Shown: positions 34,047-45,326 of the stretch, piece after piece | How the letters are laid out: each line of letters begins with the position of its first letter | Position numbering within the stretch: the stretch's first letter is position 1 | Source: Ligustrum vulgare | Taxonomy: Eukaryota; Streptophyta; Magnoliopsida; Lamiales; Oleaceae | Direction: 5' to 3' | DNA: 64,000 nt | Assembly (NCBI GenBank): GCA_963555705.1 | Contig: OY743180.1 | Location: 41,944,129-42,008,128 of the forward strand | The notes under the pieces: model-generated | The model's input: the letters and a program-made list of their open reading frames with translations, nothing else | Database searches by the model: none | Told to the model about the DNA's origin: nothing | Program-made: the position numbers and the translations under genes

Positions 34047-34387
34047 TAATGAAACTTGACTTATTTAAATATTGATTGAACATATTTTAATTTTATTAGC
34101 AAGTGTTCAATTTATTGTATTTTTGGTTATTGTAGTGTACATAATTGATTTTGAATTAAAGATAGATTTTTGAGTGTTTTTTTTTTTTTTTCAAAAATTT
34201 TACTAATTGGGCCAAAGCCCAAACCGACCAACCCGACCCAACCCGACCGAAATTTGGTGGGTTGGGTTGGGTTGGGTTTGAATTCGTAATTGGGTTGGGT
34301 TGGATTGATTTTTTATCAACCCGACCGTGGTGGGTTGGGTTCGGGTTGGGCAAAAAACCGACCCAACCCGACCGATGCCCACCCCTA
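33820..34387. mobile_element. Non-autonomous hAT-type element with CCAACCCGAC arrays
   Basis: The ends are TAGGGCTGGGCAAAAACCGA and, in reverse complement, TAGGGGTGGGCATCGG, the same TAGGGnTGnnCA pattern as the elements at 5707 and 42149. Both ends carry dense CCGACCCAACCC-type repeats that can fold back on each other. No clear 8-bp duplication is seen (ATTATACA against ATTGCAGG), so the flanks have decayed or been rearranged. It abuts the FAR1 pseudogene. Confidence 0.65.
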
Positions 34388-34550
34388 ATTGCAGGGGCTT
34401 AAAATAATAACTTTTAAAACTTGGGACTGAAATTAAATATTATAGGACTGAATTAAATGATTTTAAAAACTAAGGGGCCGAAATAATTACTTTCTAAAAC
34501 TGGGGGACTAAAAGGGTAATTTTTGAAAATCAAATCATTAAAAACAAACA

Positions 34551-34587
<37 letters not shown>

Positions 34588-35365
34588 AGGCAGGGAGAAG
34601 AGAGGGCGATCGGTCATCTCTCTCCAAGGCTGCCGGCATCCTTTACGCCGACGAGTTGGCAGCGGTACTGCCGCCATCACTTGGCGGCGGCTGGGGTGGG
34701 TAGAGAGTGTTGAAATAGAATATTTTTGGGCTAGTTCTGGGCGAAACCGCAATTGCTAGGTCATTATTTGGGGTTGTGATTTGGGTGATTCTTCCGGAAA
34801 TATACCAGTGACGAAGGTAAGTATTTTGAGTATTGTTTATTCATGGGTTTCAATTTTGGGGAAATCGAATTGAGGTAGTGGCGTTTGGCTTCGAACGGTG
34901 GAGTTAGTCATTTTTGGGTATTCTTGGCTATTTGGCATTGATGTTGTGGGAATAGTGTTGTGATTTTGAATTTGGCTGATGTGGGAAATTGGGGTGGTGG
35001 TGTTCCTGGTTCGAGTGGGCAATGGAGGTGGCAACTTGGGTAGTTTACGCGGTGGCATGGAGGCATTGCAGTGGCGTGAGGGTGGCGGTTTTGTTCGTGG
35101 AAAGGTGCAGCGAGTAGTGAGGCATTGGTTCTCGTTTTTTGGTGGTATGTGGAGAGATTGAGTTTGATGATTGAAGTTTCAGCAGTGGTGTAGCTCTGTA
35201 GTTTGGAAGGGGCTTGGCTGTGGAGGCGTGATGTTCGATTTGGAGCTGTTTGATAATTTGAAACGTGTATGGAGGTTGAAAGGGATAAATTCTTAACAAA
35301 GATTGCTGTGTGCGTGAGGGAAGGACAAATGAAAACAATTTTATACATAGCTGAAGCCTAAAGTT
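34388..35365. other. Non-coding DNA including a (CT)n tract and a GC-rich stretch
   Basis: The (CT) repeat lies at about 34556-34583. The 34590-35170 stretch is more GC-rich than its surroundings, but neither strand gives a recognisable protein. Confidence 0.4.
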
Positions 35366-35976
35366 TGTTGGGAATTACAAACCAATTCCTTCTCTAATTA
35401 ACCCCACAAGAGTTTTGATGTTCAAGAAAATAGTAAGCAAACCAGAAAATAAGTACGAACACAGAAATTTACGTGGTTCGGCAACTTGCCTACGTCCACG
35501 GACCTTCGCGAAAGCTTTTCACTATATAATAAATTGTTACAATTATATAGAATTTGTACTCACCAAACCCCCCAAGTATTGTAAGAAAAATAATCAAGCT
35601 TTACCACATCTACCAATTTCTACTTCTTTGTACAATCCACAAAGAACCCAAGAAAAATCAAGATTCTAGACTACATTTTTCCTCACAATACTCTCTAATC
35701 AATGTGTTCTACAACAAAGGAGAATAATACGTGGATTTATATAGAACAAATCACGTCATGGTTGTATTTCACTTCGACATGGACTGTAGAATTGGTTTCC
35801 TTGACCAATTGCTCCTCTCAAGATTTAATCCACCTAGGACACGTAATCAATAGCAACAAATTTCATAATTTACTTTCCATTAGAATTCATATCCTAATCC
35901 AGTTGAATTACAAAACTTATTCTCCAATTACAATTAAAGTCCTCCAACTTTGACAATTTGAGGCAATTACCCAACA
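35366..35976 (-). repeat. 3' LTR of gag-only element 2
   Basis: It is the direct repeat of 37199-37808, starting TGTTGGGAATTAC and ending CAATTACCCAACA on the plus strand. It shares ACGTGGTTCGGCAAC and CCTACGTCCACGGACCTTCG with the partner. Confidence 0.88.
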
Positions 35977-36407
35977 ATCTCCACCTTGCCGAAAACGAGC
36001 CAAAATTCAATCATCTCTTTTGTTCACAATACTTGGAAATAGGTAAGCTTTTGACACACTTTGACGGTCCCAATTCTCAAACCAGAGGATTAATATACTC
36101 CACCATATGAGTATAACAAACACTCAGAATTATCAACGAACTCCGACCTTTTCATCGACTCATGTCAAAATAAACCTTGCTGAAAAATTATGGTGCAACT
36201 CCCATGTTTGGCTTTTCGTGGGAGCTCATCAGCCATCGACATCAATTTCACAACACACCTTGCATTAACGTCAAACCAATGCCCGTGTGCAAACACATGT
36301 ACCCGCCAGCAAGAACACATCCTCTATCATGGCAACTGGCTTCATGCCATAAGGAAGTCACATCTTACTAAAGTACATCATCACCACCCTCCACCAGGAG
36401 AGTCGCA

Positions 36408-37118
36408 TTGTCCACCTCCTATCAGTTAGCCGACTCTGCTCCACCTATTGGACAATTTCTTCTCACATGACTAGATTTACCATAGTTCCAACACATTACC
36501 TTCTTCTTCATGGAGTTACCTCTCTTCCACTTTTCAGTAACAAGCAAAGCTTTTCAGATGAACTGTCACTTCAACCTAATCAATTTAACTTCTGAAAATT
36601 CCACCGTTTCCTTCTCGTACATCAAAATCAGCATGATGTACTCAAACGTAGATAGAAGAGACCAGATGAACCTTATCCTCATCATCAATCTTAACTCCAA
36701 TAGATTCCAGTGCAGAAACAATCTCATTGAGAACACTAAGATGGTCTAAGATTTTCATACCTGCATTCATTCTCAAAGAATGAAACCGCTCCTTCAGGTA
36801 CAAGTTATTTGACAAGCTCTTCATCTGATACAACTCTTCTAATTTTTATAATGGTTCCTTCAAAACAAATATCCCATAAATATTTGCAAGAACATTTTTG
36901 GCCAAACAAAGTTGTAACATGCTAGCAGCCTTCAAATCCAAATCTTCACAATCTTCATCTCTCGTGCTAGATTCAGTTTCTTTGTAAGAACTCGGAGTTG
37001 GTTTTTCCTTCAAAGCTTTCTGCAATCCTGTCTGAATCAATACATCCATGACTTGTACTTACCACAAGCCAAAATTGATCTTCTAGTCAAATTTCTCCAC
37101 GTTGTACTTTCCAAACAT
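36408..37118 (-). pseudogene. Copia-type gag of element 2 (broken)
   Basis: From an ATG at about 37118 (MFGKYNVEKFD) the minus-strand reading has stops early on. Open parts are 37049-36846 (DLDLKAASMLQLCLAKNVLA) and 36833-36642 (NLYLKERFHSLRMNAGMKI). The zinc knuckle at about 36460-36430 reads CWNYGKSSHVRRNC, with the second Cys of CCHC changed to Tyr. It is homologous throughout to the gag of the element at 46498-49647. Confidence 0.75.
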
Positions 37119-37198
37119 ATTTTCTTTTACTCCAAAAAATCTTCAAACCACCTGCTGCTCTGTTAATTAGACGTCGGTTTCCCCGTCGACAGCGCCAC

Positions 37199-37808
37199 TA
37201 TTGGGAATTACACACAAATTCCCTCCCTAATTAACCCACAAGAATTTTGATGTTCAAGAAATAATTGAGCAAACTAAAAAATAAAATACGAACACAAAAA
37301 TTTACGTGGTTCGGCAACATGCCTACGTCCACGGACCTTCGCCAAAGCTTTTCACTATATAATAAATTGTTACAATTATATAGAATTTGCACTCACCAAA
37401 CCCCCAAGTATTGTAAGAAAAATAACCAAGCTTTACCACATCTATCAATTTTTACTTCTTTGTACAATCCACAAAGAACCTAAGAAAAATCACGATGCTA
37501 GACTACATTTTTTCTCACAATACTCTCTAATCAATGTGCTCTACAACAAAGGAGAATAATACATGTATTTATATAGAACAAATCACGTCATGGTTGTATT
37601 TCACTTCGACATGAACTGTAGAATTGGTTTCCTTGGCCAATTACTCTTCTCAAGATTTAATCCACCTAGGACACGTAATCAATAGTAACAAATTTTGTAA
37701 TTTACTTTCCATTAGAATTCATATCCTAATCCAGTTGAATTACAAAACTTATTCTCCAATTACAATTAAAGTCCTCCAACTTTGACAATTTGAGGCAATT
37801 ACCCAACA
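37199..37808 (-). repeat. 5' LTR of gag-only element 2
   Basis: It is the direct repeat of 35366-35976 and is followed by the target duplication AAGTT. The first bases TATTGGG have one change from TGTTGGG. Confidence 0.87.
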
Positions 37809-37918
37809 AAGTTGAAGAAACTATAACTGAACATTGATTGGGAACATTGGAAGTTGAAGGAAGTTGAATACACTGGAGTTATACTTGCTGAAAATTAACT
37901 TCTGTATTGATTTGGGAA

Positions 37919-37997
<79 letters not shown>
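37919..37997. repeat. (AAT)n-(ATT)n inverted microsatellite
   Basis: About 16 AAT units are followed directly by about 9 ATT units, so the tract is self-complementary and can form a hairpin or cruciform. Confidence 0.9.
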
Positions 37998-38000
<3 letters not shown>

Positions 38001-39299
38001 TTGAATTTTGAATTAAAATAAAGTCTCGGGTTTAAAAATGAGATAACGATTTTCGACAAATCTTAAAATCGCAAATTGGACTTTAAAATTATAAATTATA
38101 AATTTCTTTCTTAAAATCTCAAAATAACTAATAGGCTAGACGAGAGTGCTAATTTTGATCGTTAAGATTTGGAGAGTCGTAGGGACAAGTTCGTTAAAAC
38201 TAACTTTTTTTAAATTTGAAAATTTCTCGACTGCTACAGAACTCCTGAAGTGGAGCTCCAACCTTACCCTTGCTCTATCGACCCCTCAAAACTGCAGGAA
38301 GATATACTTAGACTTGAAACAGTGCTTTTGGTCGATGTCGTGCTTACCTTCTACAGATTTTTCATCTTTTTGAGAAGCTCAACAGCCTGTGTAAAAAAAA
38401 ATTAAGGGCAGATCGACGAAATGAGAAAATCGCCGCTACAGAGAGAGAGATTACAGAGAATCAATCAAGAATAAAGAGGAGGAGAAGGAGAAGAGCGAAG
38501 GGAAAATAGCTTGGGGATACGATCTTTTTCATTTCAATTTCAGCTTCTCAAGCTTCCTTCCCGAGGAAGCTTCTACTTTTTTGCCATAGAAAAACGTACG
38601 GATGAGTTGAGCGGGAATACATGGGCGGGAAAACAAATCCAATAATATTCCTCCTATTATATATTAATATTAGATAGATATTTAAACACGACTTACATTT
38701 GAACAACTGAAATATAGGGTTGGAGTGCTTGGACACATTGTGGCGCTTTAGAGGCATCGTCGACATTGAGTTGGGTCAGGTCTCGAGGAGACCCACTCTA
38801 GCAATTTGCAACAGATTAATTGAAAGGGCTGATGGACATCCATCCTATACCAAACAAGGACTGCAATTTTTAAAAATAACATATTTGTCCTTTAATAACG
38901 TTATGCATGAACTTCATTCAAAACTATGTGTATACTATATATTTTAAAATGGGAAAATCTGATCAGCATTTCCCGCCCCAAGCAATTTTTATTTTTTTTA
39001 GAGCATGGATGTAGATATATTGGAAAAAGGAAAGGATGCATTAATTGCTCGTGAGCCGCGTCAGCCGGCTGACACATGTTTATTTTATTTTATTTTATTT
39101 TTTCCGATTTTTTTGTTTTGGCCTTACGATTTCAATTTTTTCTCTCTCTTTTTATCTATTTTTGTCTTGATATATATTTTTTTTTGTAATTTTGTCTTTT
39201 GTAATTTGTTATTCTTATTTTTTATTTTGTCGTGATAATTTTTAATACATGTAAAAGTATTAAATTTCAATCACTCATGTACAAAAATTTTACAAACCA
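37998..39299. other. Non-coding DNA, no recognised feature
   Basis: The segment contains LTR-like phrases (TTTTGATCGTTAAGATTTGG at about 38152) and a TTTTATTTTATTTTATTTTT run at about 39082-39100. No gene can be supported. Confidence 0.35.
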
Positions 39300-40160
39300 C
39301 ATTATTTAAAATAACGGGTCTCCAACATGGGTTAATAATAACAAGACACATTATTTCAAATAATAAGGTCTCAAATAGTAAATTTTTTCTGACTATAAGG
39401 TTAAAAGTAGAGAATTTTTTTTATTTTATGTGTAGATTATTTTATTGGTAAAATGTGGCAAAAATGAGTTTTGAAAACAATAATGTTTTGAATAAGTGGA
39501 GAGGAAATGTGTATGGTTAAAAAAGTAGTTTGAGAAATTATGTTATTTATAAATTGATTTAGAAATTGTAATGATTGCATAAAAAAAATGAGCTTATATT
39601 TATATAACTTATGCAATGTCTTTTTCATCTTGATATTCATTATTAAAAAATATTCTAAAAATTCTGTTTCTGCTTATTTTACACCAATAAAATAATCTAC
39701 ACATTAACTAAAAAAGAATTCTCAATTTTTAACCTTACATTTTTAAAAAAATAGCATTACAAATCTAATTATTTGAAAACATAACTATTATAAATCTAAT
39801 TATTTGAAATAGTGCATCATGTCATTATTAGCACTTGTTTAAGACCAGTAGTTTCAAATAATGTTATTTGTAAAAATTTTAGAGAATATATGCTAAAATT
39901 TCAAACACACATTTTACAAAAATTTTACATATTTGAAATAACGAGTCTCAAATAGGGGCTAATAATAACACGAAACATTATTTTAAATAATGAGGTTTGA
40001 AATAGTAATTTTTTTCAGAATGTAAGGCTAAAAATAGAGAATTTTTTTGGTTTATGCGTAGATTATTGTATTGTTAAAATGTGAAGGAAAATGAGTTTTG
40101 AATAAGTGGAGAGAAAATGTGTGTGGTTAAACATTGGAGAAAAATTGTGTTTGTACCATT
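39300..40160. repeat. Direct and inverted copies of a ~240-bp MITE-like unit
   Basis: The unit at about 39300-39545 (GTCTCAAATAGTAAATTTTTT, TGTAGATTATTTTATTGGT, AATGAGTTTTGAA) is repeated directly at about 39930-40160. In inverted orientation it lies at about 39640-39870 (ACCAATAAAATAATCTACAC). The cluster is palindromic at low resolution. Confidence 0.55.
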
Positions 40161-40210
40161 AATAGCATTAGTATGGGTATCCGCGCTATCCTATTAATGA
40201 CATCAATATG

Positions 40211-40320
40211 TTGTTTTTTAATATATAAACTATTTTTTATAATAATTATTATTTTTTGATAATTATTGTATTGTTTTTTAATATATAAACTATTTTTTAT
40301 AATAATTATTATTTTTTGAT
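40211..40320 (+). repeat. 60-bp tandem duplication
   Basis: Two adjacent 60-base units share an identical run of about 49 bases starting TGTTTTTTAATATATAAACT. The lack of divergence suggests a recent replication-slippage event. Confidence 0.88.
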
Positions 40321-40872
40321 GTTGTTATTTTGAAATCGAGAAATATGTAATATGAATGTCAAATCGAAAATCTTAATGAAAAGTATAATTCATCATCAAG
40401 CTAATAAGTGAAAGCAAACAACAAACATATTTATTAAAATTAATGATTAAGTTTTTAGGAAAACACTTGAAATTAATAATTAATGCTTAAAAAAATCAAA
40501 ATATACCAAAAAAATATATCTTACATCTCTTTTTGAAAAGAATATAATGAACAATACATACATACATACATAAAATCATAGGTCCTAGGGAAAATATGTA
40601 AGTTGAGTATTCCACATGTATTGTATAAGCCTAATTTTGTAGTTCAAAAACATTTTAAAAAATAAAATTTTATTTATTGAACGTTAAATCCAAAAATCGA
40701 GTTGATATGTCTGTGATACACACACTAAAACACTTAATTCATTGCCTGCTTCCTCGCAAAAATGGTAAAACAATTCATTGGTTCGCATTTTTATTAAAAT
40801 ATTAAAATAATAATTATATATCGTAAAAAATGGTAACACCTTTTTTTTTTTTTAATTTTATTAACATATATA

Positions 40873-41053
40873 GCCCATGTTTGGCCTACTTTAAATTTTT
40901 AACGTTTTTCTCTTTCTTCTTTTCAATTACACATTTATCAATAAAAAAATATTCGACATAAACTCAAAAAAGATTCACTATATTGTAACCACACATTCTC
41001 CTAAAAATCACTATTTATTTCAAAGAAACTTTTTAATCAACAACAAATAGGGA
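40873..41053. mobile_element. Tourist-like MITE (family C), copy 4
   Basis: It starts GCCCATGTTTGGCC and ends, in reverse complement, TCCCTATTTGTTG. The interior ACATTCTCCTAAAAATCACT matches the other copies. Confidence 0.6.
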
Positions 41054-41540
41054 TAGACAAAATGCTCATTATATATATTTTATGTATATTTCCATTAATA
41101 ATTTTATTTTATTTTTAATTTTATTGACATATAATTAAATATGCATTTAATCATATTCAATTAAATGTATCGCAATTAAAAAAAAAATTTATACAAAGAG
41201 TTTTTTGTGTTGAATTTCACTTTCGTACATTGCATATTTTGATGTTGATTTTCATTTTTGTGCATCGTCAATATTGTTTAATTTGTTATATTCATTTAAA
41301 TATAGAACCGCATATATTTAATTTGTTGCAATTATTTTATTTTATGTAAATTACAATATTTTGAGATTTATTATTTCTATTAATGGTAGTCAAAAATATT
41401 CGGACAAAATTTTTTATTTAATTTATGCAAAAAATGCATTATTAATTTAAGTTTGAGCAATTGTTTAAAATATATTTTGTCTATAATAACTTCCATGCAT
41501 CACACGGGTATGAACAACCACAAACTGTACAAACAATTTA

Positions 41541-41703
41541 GCTCATGTTTAATACCCATTATTTCAAACTTCATTTTTTTCTCAACTCATTTTTAAGCAC
41601 ACAAGGTATCAATAAAAGAATCTAAACATAAATTCAAAAAATTTCTTGCTTTTTATCCGCACATTCTCCAAAATTTAGCCTCATTTTTGAAGTAATGAGT
41701 CAC
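41541..41703. mobile_element. Tourist-like MITE (family C), copy 5
   Basis: It starts after TTA at GCTCATGTTTAATACC. The interior CACATTCTCCAAAATTTAGC matches the family. The right end is decayed. Confidence 0.5.
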
Positions 41704-42148
41704 GAAAGAGGGCAAAGTATTCAAAGATGTTTTCCAAAATTTATGAGAATTCAAATTCATTTATATTTTGAGCATTTGTTGACGTTTTTAATTATTAATC
41801 AAACCAAATTGTGTGTTCAAACTGTTTTCTATTTTAAAATGATATTTACAGTAAAATCATTCATATTGTTCATATAATGCACGGGTGTGATACTAGTTTA
41901 CTATTATTTAAGTAAATTGCCGCCTAAAGAGCATATGGAATCATTACCTCTTTGAACGAAAGAGATTTTTAATGTAAAGAGCCTAAATTCAAAACAAGAT
42001 ATCCAAAATGGCCTCACTTTTGTCAAAAAGTCTTAAAATATTCTTTTATCTATTCTAGCTCGTAAGAATATTAGAATGGCCTAATACATCCCTATATCTA
42101 GCCAGATTGAGTATGGTGTTGAGGATGAAAGGTAGCTCGCGATGGAAC

Positions 42149-45100
42149 TAAGGATGTCAAACGAGCTGAGCTGGGCCGGCTCGACCCGTGAACTTAGCAT
42201 TTGGTTCGGCCCACGAGCCTGACCGGACGCGGCTTGTTTGGGAGATGAGCTGAGCCGGGCTGGCTCATCTCCCAAAGAGCCAGCCCAAGTTCGGCTCGTG
42301 GCCTCACGAGTCAGACGATCCTGCTTGTGGGCTGACTCGTGTTCATCCTTTTTTTTTTTTAACGGCTAGTCTTTTACTACTAATACTAAAATAATTGAAA
42401 ATATAAAAACTTAAACCATCCTCCTTTAATCCGGGCTTGAGACCGGCTACATTTAATATCTTATAGGTGGAGTTAAAATTGTACACAAACAAAATGTTAT
42501 GTGTACAATTTTTTATTTAAAAGAAAGAATTAAAAATATAGAGAAAGAAAAATACATAAGTTATAGCATAATTGTAAGGATAATAATTAATAATTACTTA
42601 CCAATACGATTTTTCTCCTAATTCCTCTGCCAAAATTTCACTTATCCTATCTTGTAACATTTTCTCCTCAAACTGTCATTCCTTCAAACACATTAAGGCC
42701 TCCAATATGTCTTCTTTAAGCATTGACCTATATTCAGATAACACTCTACCACCTGCACTAAAAGCAGGCTCCGATGCTACAGTTGATACTGGAGGTACAA
42801 GTAGATCTCGTGCAATCATAGAAACAATCGGGTATTGACGCTCGTTTAGTCTCCATCACTTAAGAATGTCAAAATTATTTCTCTCGTCCTCGTCTAACAT
42901 GCTAAGAAGGTCGTGTGAGAAATACCTAGTTAAGTCGCTCGAGATTTCATCTGAACTATTAGGGGTACTAGAAGAACTAGAACCACTAGTAAGTGTACTA
43001 GAAGTTCCCTTCATAGTCATAAGGTAGGAAAGTAAATCACAGTTTTGATTTTGTATCACGTTAGGGGTGGAGCAGTTCTTCTAACATTTTTACCTGACCT
43101 ATTGGCATTGATCTCGTACATGTTACATAAACATTTTTCTAAATATGTGCATGTTAAAGGAGTCCCAAAAGTTAATTTATTTGATATTGCATTTATGGTG
43201 TGTTTAGTGCCTTCTAAATTTATTGTAGGGCTCATAATCGTTGCTAATGGAAACAAAGTGAGTACATTTTTCCAATATTTTCTAAACTTAGTCTCCATTG
43301 CTACGATTTCAGAAAAAATAGAAAATATTTTGTACTTGTTAAAATTATTAGCAATGCAATAAAAATGATTCAATACTAAAGGACTAGTGGGATAATAAAC
43401 ACGGATAATTCGTTTGTAGCATCATAAAATGGTTTCAAAAATTTTTTAATATGAAATACAAATTTCCAATCATTAGCCCCAAATCAAAACTTGGGCCGTG
43501 TGAGTGTCGATCGTTGTAATATTCACATATTAAATTCTCTTAACCTTAACAATGTTCAATCATTAAATAAGTTGAGTTCCATTTATGTCCTACATCTGTA
43601 ACAAATGATCGTGCTGGCATACCATTTTCTGCACAATGTGCATCAAAAGCTTGTTTTCTAGAAGGTGCTATTATAATGAAATTGCAAGTATACATAATTT
43701 TTTTCAATTGATTTTCTATAAACTTAAGACCATCTTGAACTATTAAATTTAAAATGTGACACACACAGCAAACATGAAACAAGACTCCATCAAATTCAAG
43801 ATTCATGTGGTTAGCTGATCTATCTATCATCGCTTTATTAACAGAAGCATTATCTAGTGTAAAATTACGAACTTTACTATTACAGTTAAATTCTCTAAGA
43901 ATTACAAGTAGTACATTGAAAATATTTGTTGCATTATGTGGGTAATCAATAACTTTAAATGCCATAATTCTTTTGTTCATTAACCAAGTATCATCAATGT
44001 AATGACAAGTAATAACTACGAAACCTCTATGATTATTGCCAGTCCACAAGTCCGAAGTGAATGATAAGTTACCATTATATTTATTTAGAGCATCTATAAA
44101 ACTTTGTTTTCTCTCGAAATATTTAGTAATGCAATCAGCTCGTAAAGTATTTTTAGAAACGGGTTTGTACCTGAGTTGGAGATACTTTTGAATAAAATCT
44201 GTGAATTGTGAACTTTCTACAATTGAAAGCGGGAACTCACCAATCGATACGAACATAACCATCCCTTCTTGACATGCTAGATCTTGGTTGAAGACTCAAT
44301 TGGTTAGACTCCATTGACCAAATTGTAGAGTTGATGGTTTGCTTCAATTGAGCCAGGTTTTCGACATCCTTTACAGTGTCTATTGAGGTGTGTTGTGCCC
44401 CCACCATTCTTCCAAAATAAAAGTCCGCCGTAAATTTTACATTTTTCTTTGTATACCAGGTTGTTATCAGCGTCTTTAGCCGTTGTTTCAATCAAATCTA
44501 AAAAATTCCAGCAATTCAATTTTTTCAACCTTTTTGGATTTCTGTTAGAGCCTGCTGTCATGCTAGCGAAGTCAGATCCATATGCAGCAGTGACATCTTC
44601 ATCAACAATGTCATCCAAATTAAGAGGAGATCTAGTATCTATATCTTCGATCTCATTTTTTAAATCCACCAAATTGTCGAGAATTGGAATATCATTGAGA
44701 TAGAAAAATTCATCAACAAATTGGCTAGAAGAATAGCCATGAGATTGTGAGTGTGCCATTAGAAATAATATATTTGGAAATTTGTAGATGAAATTGAAAT
44801 ATGGAATTTAAGATAATATTGTATGGGAAATATTATAGCACTAGAAATTAGAATATAACTAGAAGTAGTAGAAGATTGCAATTGAGATTTGAGACTTGAA
44901 AGTGAGAGAGTTGAGTGAGATTGTGAAAAAAAGAAGAGAAAAAAGAAGTATTTATAGGTAAAAAAAATAAAAATAAAAAGTTGAAACGGTCTTGCGACCA
45001 TTTGGGCGAGCCAAACTGTCACAAGACCGTTTGGCTCGCCCACGAGCCGAAACGGGCCGACTCGCGAGTCAGCCCGTTTTCGGCTCGTGGGCTTGTTATA

Positions 45101-45326
45101 ACGAGCCAAACGGGCCGAACCATTTTAGGCCCATTTTGTGTTCGTGGACTTGTCCAGGAACCTGTCCAAGAATTTCACGAACTGAACTCGAAACTGTCTA
45201 ATATCCAAATTTTCTGTCCGGTCCAAGCTCAAGTCCCTTTTTTCACGAGCCGAGCTGAACTTTTAACGAACTAAACCGAGCTGAACTCACGAACTCCCAA
45301 ATTGTCTAGTCAGTTTGCCACCCCTA
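42149..45326 (-). mobile_element. hAT transposon with both ends, perfect 8-bp TSD and decayed transposase
   Basis: The ends are TAAGGATGTCAAACGAGC and, in reverse complement, TAGGGGTGGCAAACTGAC. It is flanked by GATGGAAC on both sides (42141-42148 and 45327-45334). The 3178-bp element has subterminal GAGCTGAGC/GGCTCGTGGGC-type repeats at both ends and a transposase gene on the minus strand. It inserted just upstream of the subtilase pseudogene. Size, ends and gene content fit an Ac/Tam3-group plant hAT. Confidence 0.92.
42615..44759 (-). pseudogene. hAT transposase (BED finger, RNase-H-like core, dimerisation domain), broken
   Basis: From MAHSQSHGYS at 44759 an acidic N-terminus precedes a BED-type finger (KEKCKIYGG, then TTHLNRHCKGC) at about 44440-44350. 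A frameshift near 44260 leads into the core (44262-43546), which has LSFTSDLWTG (catalytic Asp), FTLDNASVNKAM (Asp) and CVCHILNLIVQDGL (the C/H signature), then HKWNSTYLM. Another open part is 43373-43056. The C-terminal dimerisation region (42900-42640) reads DILK-stop-WRLNERQYPIVS, then VASEPAFSAGGRVLSEYRS. Two of the stops, at about 42858 and 42700, are TGG to TGA. Several frameshifts make it inactive. Confidence 0.88.

Larger units (their letters stand above)
35366..37808 (-). mobile_element. Gag-only LTR retrotransposon (TR-GAG type), element 2, perfect TSD
   Basis: Two ~610-bp LTRs (35366-35976 and 37199-37808) start TGTTGGG/TATTGGG and end CCCAACA. They flank a 1.2-kb interior that codes only for gag on the minus strand. 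AAGTT is duplicated at 35361-35365 and 37809-37813. A purine-rich tract (AAGGTGGAGAT on the minus strand) abuts the 35976 side, and a primer-site-like TGGCGCTGTCGACGGGG abuts the 37199 side. With no protease, RT or integrase it must be mobilised in trans. Gag-only short LTR elements have been described in plants as TR-GAGs. Confidence 0.85.

Noticed and set aside
33820..34387. Interstitial telomere repeat
   Set aside because: The repeats are CCAACCCGAC-type, not the plant telomere unit CCCTAAA, and they lie inside an element with hAT-like ends.
35045..35348. Overlapping minus-strand ORFs in the GC-richer 34.9-35.35 kb stretch
   Set aside because: Three frames are open at once, which reflects composition; no domain or homolog is recognisable.
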